Below, in pieces: positions 15,365 through 16,894 of a stretch of 16,894 bases of DNA. A program made the position numbers and the translations under genes. The stretch spans positions 1 to 16,894 of the forward strand of contig JAEUKO010000045.1 of assembly GCA_016794285.1 (NCBI GenBank), written 5' to 3'. The notes beneath the pieces are model-generated. The model saw nothing but the letters and a program-made list of their open reading frames with translations, did not search any database and was not told where the DNA came from. Source of the DNA: UBA1573 sp016794285. GTDB lineage: Bacteria; Pseudomonadota; Alphaproteobacteria; Micavibrionales; Micavibrionaceae. Position 1 is the stretch's first letter; every line of letters starts with the position of its first letter.

Positions 15365-16054
15365 TTATTTTTCTACGCTTTTCAACGTGTTGTGAGTCCA
15401 ATCGTTACGCTCTTTATCTCCTGAATTTCTATGACTCTCTTTCGCTGCAGTTGACCAGTCATGTTTATTGACAGCGCCGTAAAAATTGCTCCATTTTTCT
15501 TTAGTAAACCGCGTTGCGCCCATATTGAACATCATGTCTGTTATCACGATTTTGGCGGGGTCAGGAAAACTGGAAAGTTTAGGAAACGCCTTTGGAACAT
15601 CGTTTAATAAGGCTTGTTTAAATTTCCGGTTATACAGTTCCTTTTCCGCAAGAATACTAAGGCGAAGATTTGTATCTGTCATATAAAAATATGCCGTTTT
15701 ATTGACCGGATTTTTACTGTCTTTTGAGGCTCTAGCAATTTCCTGTTTGGCAAAGTTTTTTAGATGACTATATCCGGCCTCTTTCTCGGCTTGTGTTGCT
15801 AGTCTTCCATTAGGGGTACCTATGCGTAAATCCAGCTTCATAAATTCTGCCTTATTATCCACATTGATGCCTGTACCAATGGTTACAATCCCCATTGAGT
15901 CGAGATAGGGGTAGTAGTAAGTTTTCTCATTCTTTTTGATGGTGTCAAACGCCTCTTTCTGCCAACCGGTATAATTTTCCTCGGTGGTATTGGGCGCGAC
16001 AGGTTGGAAAAATGTAACAGCAGTGGGTTTTGTCACAGCTATTTTAAGCGGCAA
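15365..16054 (-). CDS. GH24-type lysozyme (muramidase) without signal peptide
   Basis: A 229-residue predicted peptidoglycan muramidase. The catalytic triad fits T4 lysozyme (E11, D20, T26) in exact spacing: E43 in KKNEKTYYYPYLD, D52, and T58 in VTIGTGINV. The C-terminal half has TDMMFNMG, a tryptophan/AA motif and GDKERNDW near the end, as in phage GH24 enzymes. There is no signal peptide or transmembrane segment, so reaching peptidoglycan would need a holin, lysis or a contact-dependent secretion apparatus; none is in view. No good ATG exists: an in-frame TAA lies three codons above TTG 16054, and GTG 16036 is the other choice. The structured repeat copy 2 ends ~17 nt upstream. A truncated copy of its 3' end lies at 14662-14877. 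It could instead be a domesticated phage endolysin. Confidence 0.85.
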   Translation of the reverse strand: MPLKIAVTKPTAVTFFQPVAPNTTEENYTGWQKEAFDTIKKNEKTYYYPYLDSMGIVTIGTGINVDNKAEFMKLDLRIGTPNGRLATQAEKEAGYSHLKNFAKQEIARASKDSKNPVNKTAYFYMTDTNLRLSILAEKELYNRKFKQALLNDVPKAFPKLSSFPDPAKIVITDMMFNMGATRFTKEKWSNFYGAVNKHDWSTAAKESHRNSGDKERNDWTHNTLKSVEK

Positions 16055-16057
16055 GGC

Positions 16058-16247
16058 TATTTATAGCTAAGTTTATAATTATTTATACAATTGTCATCCC
16101 AGACAAGGGAAGCGAAGCTGACCGCAGATCAGGGACCTGGTATGTGAGTGCAGCGAAGCTGCACAAGATTCTGGATCCCGTTTGTGCCAGTGTCCCTGCG
16201 GGACACGCCAACGGGATGACGAATAAGTAATTATAGGCTTAACTATA
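16058..16247. repeat. Structured palindromic repeat element, copy 2
   Basis: Second copy of the 4631-4806 element, in the same orientation. Identical segment 16071-16089; inverted ends GTCATCCC (16093-16100) and GGGATGAC (16213-16220). Hairpins: GTGCAGC 16148-16154 with GCTGCAC 16158-16164 (loop changed AAA to GAA); outer ATCCCGTT 16175-16182 with AACGGGAT 16210-16217; inner GTGTCCC 16190-16196 with GGGACAC 16200-16206. Compared with copy 1 the inner stem has two compensatory pair changes (C-G to T-A and T-A to C-G). The first hairpin (16096-16136) has decayed. Outer flanks TTATAGCTAA (left, here) and its counterpart on the right of copy 1 suggest the full terminal inverted repeat is longer than the conserved core. 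The identical segment ends 17 nt from the lysozyme TTG. Confidence 0.85.
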
Positions 16248-16264
16248 TCCTTTGGCATTCGGGC

Positions 16265-16301
16265 AATAAAAAACGCCGCAGGCGTAGCTGTGGCGTTTAT
16301 T
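16265..16301 (-). terminator. Rho-independent terminator of the GNAT gene
   Basis: On the minus strand AAACGCC (16298-16292) pairs with GGCGTTT (16277-16271) around a 14-nt loop, and the 3' arm continues into a TTTTTTATT run. It lies ~100 nt after the GNAT stop codon and before the repeat element, so the lysozyme gene should need its own promoter. Confidence 0.7.
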
Positions 16302-16400
16302 AGGATATTAATCCTATAAAAATTGACAAAAGTCAAGAAGAATTAGAAGAATAGTTCGAAAAACTCTATGGCGGAGAGGAGGAGAGGGTTACTTCGGATG

Positions 16401-16847
16401 TTATTTTGCAACAGATTTGTATTCCATTTGCCAATGTATCTCGTTGGAAGATAGGACTCTGAAGCCAAGACGTTCATAAAGCTTTTTGGCACCCTCGTTC
16501 ATTTTTAGCGTTTGAAGCCGTAATGCAATGTTTTTCGCCTCTGCTTCCTCCATGAATTTCTTTACAAGAAAGCTTCCGACACCTCTATTCTGAAATTCTG
16601 GCAGCACGAAGATTGGTCCGAACCATATGTGATCTTCATGTTCTTGCCAGCCAATAACCCCAACGGAATTATCTTCCTGCTGAATAAGGTGCGGATTCCT
16701 ATCGTTAAAATCGATATCGGCATAATGATCCTGTTTTTTCTCATCCCAACCAAACATGGGTTCAATGACATCTCGGTAAGCTAGATGATGGGCCTTTCGA
16801 AAAAATTCCCTGTCCTTCTCAGCCGCCGGAATGAGATTAACTTGCAT
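16401..16847 (-). CDS. GNAT-family N-acetyltransferase
   Basis: A 148-residue cytoplasmic enzyme predicted to move an acetyl group from acetyl-CoA to an amine. Motif A is visible as FGPIFVLPEFQNRGVGSFLV, where QNRGVG is the pyrophosphate-binding loop (Q/RxxGxG/A), followed by the motif B region KNIALRLQTLKMNEGAKKLYERLGF with the usual Tyr near the end. An N-terminal RKAHHLAYRDVIEPMFGWDE stretch matches a common subgroup of uncharacterised bacterial GNAT proteins. Substrate unknown. Start ATG 16847 has an AAAGGG site 6 nt upstream. A terminator follows at 16265-16301. Likely a single-gene transcript. Confidence 0.9.
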   Translation of the reverse strand: MQVNLIPAAEKDREFFRKAHHLAYRDVIEPMFGWDEKKQDHYADIDFNDRNPHLIQQEDNSVGVIGWQEHEDHIWFGPIFVLPEFQNRGVGSFLVKKFMEEAEAKNIALRLQTLKMNEGAKKLYERLGFRVLSSNEIHWQMEYKSVAK

Positions 16848-16894
16848 GGTAACCCTTTGGTAACTGGTATTAAAACCCTTATTGGTTTGTCAGA

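Noticed and set aside
4631..16247. CRISPR array or composite transposon bounded by the two repeats
   Set aside because: Only two copies 11 kb apart, in direct orientation, with housekeeping genes between them and no spacers, cas genes or transposase.
16094..16336. 80-codon open frame on the minus strand across repeat copy 2 and the terminator
   Set aside because: It lies over hairpin DNA and a rho-independent terminator, has no ribosome-binding site, and its counterpart in copy 1 is not preserved.

Overview
The window looks like chromosomal DNA of an alphaproteobacterium of moderate GC content. Three things suggest this: a complex I NDUFA9-type NAD(P)-binding protein, a SurA with a single parvulin domain, and an rsmA N-terminus of the alphaproteobacterial kind (PPLREVIRDHGL...KSLGQNFLLD). 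The structured GTCATCCC...GGGATGAC repeats recall the palindromic repeats of Rickettsiales-like and Holosporales-like genomes, but a diguanylate cyclase would be unusual in classical Rickettsiales. I cannot place the organism more exactly, and no rRNA or tRNA gene is visible.

Layout. Positions 1-4613 are on the minus strand: uvrD/pcrA, an NDUFA9-like protein that runs in frame into surA without a stop codon, then the 5' part of rsmA. Positions 4614-4922 are noncoding and hold a ~175-bp structured repeat and a second inverted-repeat region. Then come a membrane-anchored protein with RTX-like repeats (4923-5852), a diguanylate cyclase cut by a 10-N assembly gap (5958-7003) and a LOG-family phosphoribohydrolase (7100-7684), all minus. 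Divergent from LOG is the phospholipid pair psd-pssA (7797-9454, plus), which makes phosphatidylserine and decarboxylates it to phosphatidylethanolamine. It converges on an unrecognised Ala/Gly-rich protein (9458-10249, minus), followed by a ComM/YifB-type ATPase (10339-11871, minus).

The right third (11982-16400) is accessory. It holds two translationally coupled, unrecognised exported proteins (11982-13906, minus) and, at 14142-16054, a compact cassette. The cassette has a GH24-type lysozyme that carries the T4 Glu-Asp-Thr catalytic spacing but no signal peptide. It is followed 24 bp downstream by a small exported four-cysteine protein, then by a truncated C-terminal relic of a second copy of the lysozyme, and then by a divergent exported paralogue of the small protein on the opposite strand. 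This is the arrangement expected of a peptidoglycan-targeting effector with a periplasmic immunity protein that has been duplicated and partly decayed. The role is inferred from sequence and layout only. A GNAT acetyltransferase with its own terminator closes the window.

The strongest noncoding signal is the pair of structured repeats at about 4631-4806 and 16058-16247. They have the same orientation and both lie 16-17 nt upstream of minus-strand start codons (uvrD and the lysozyme). Compensatory base changes in one hairpin indicate that the fold itself is maintained.
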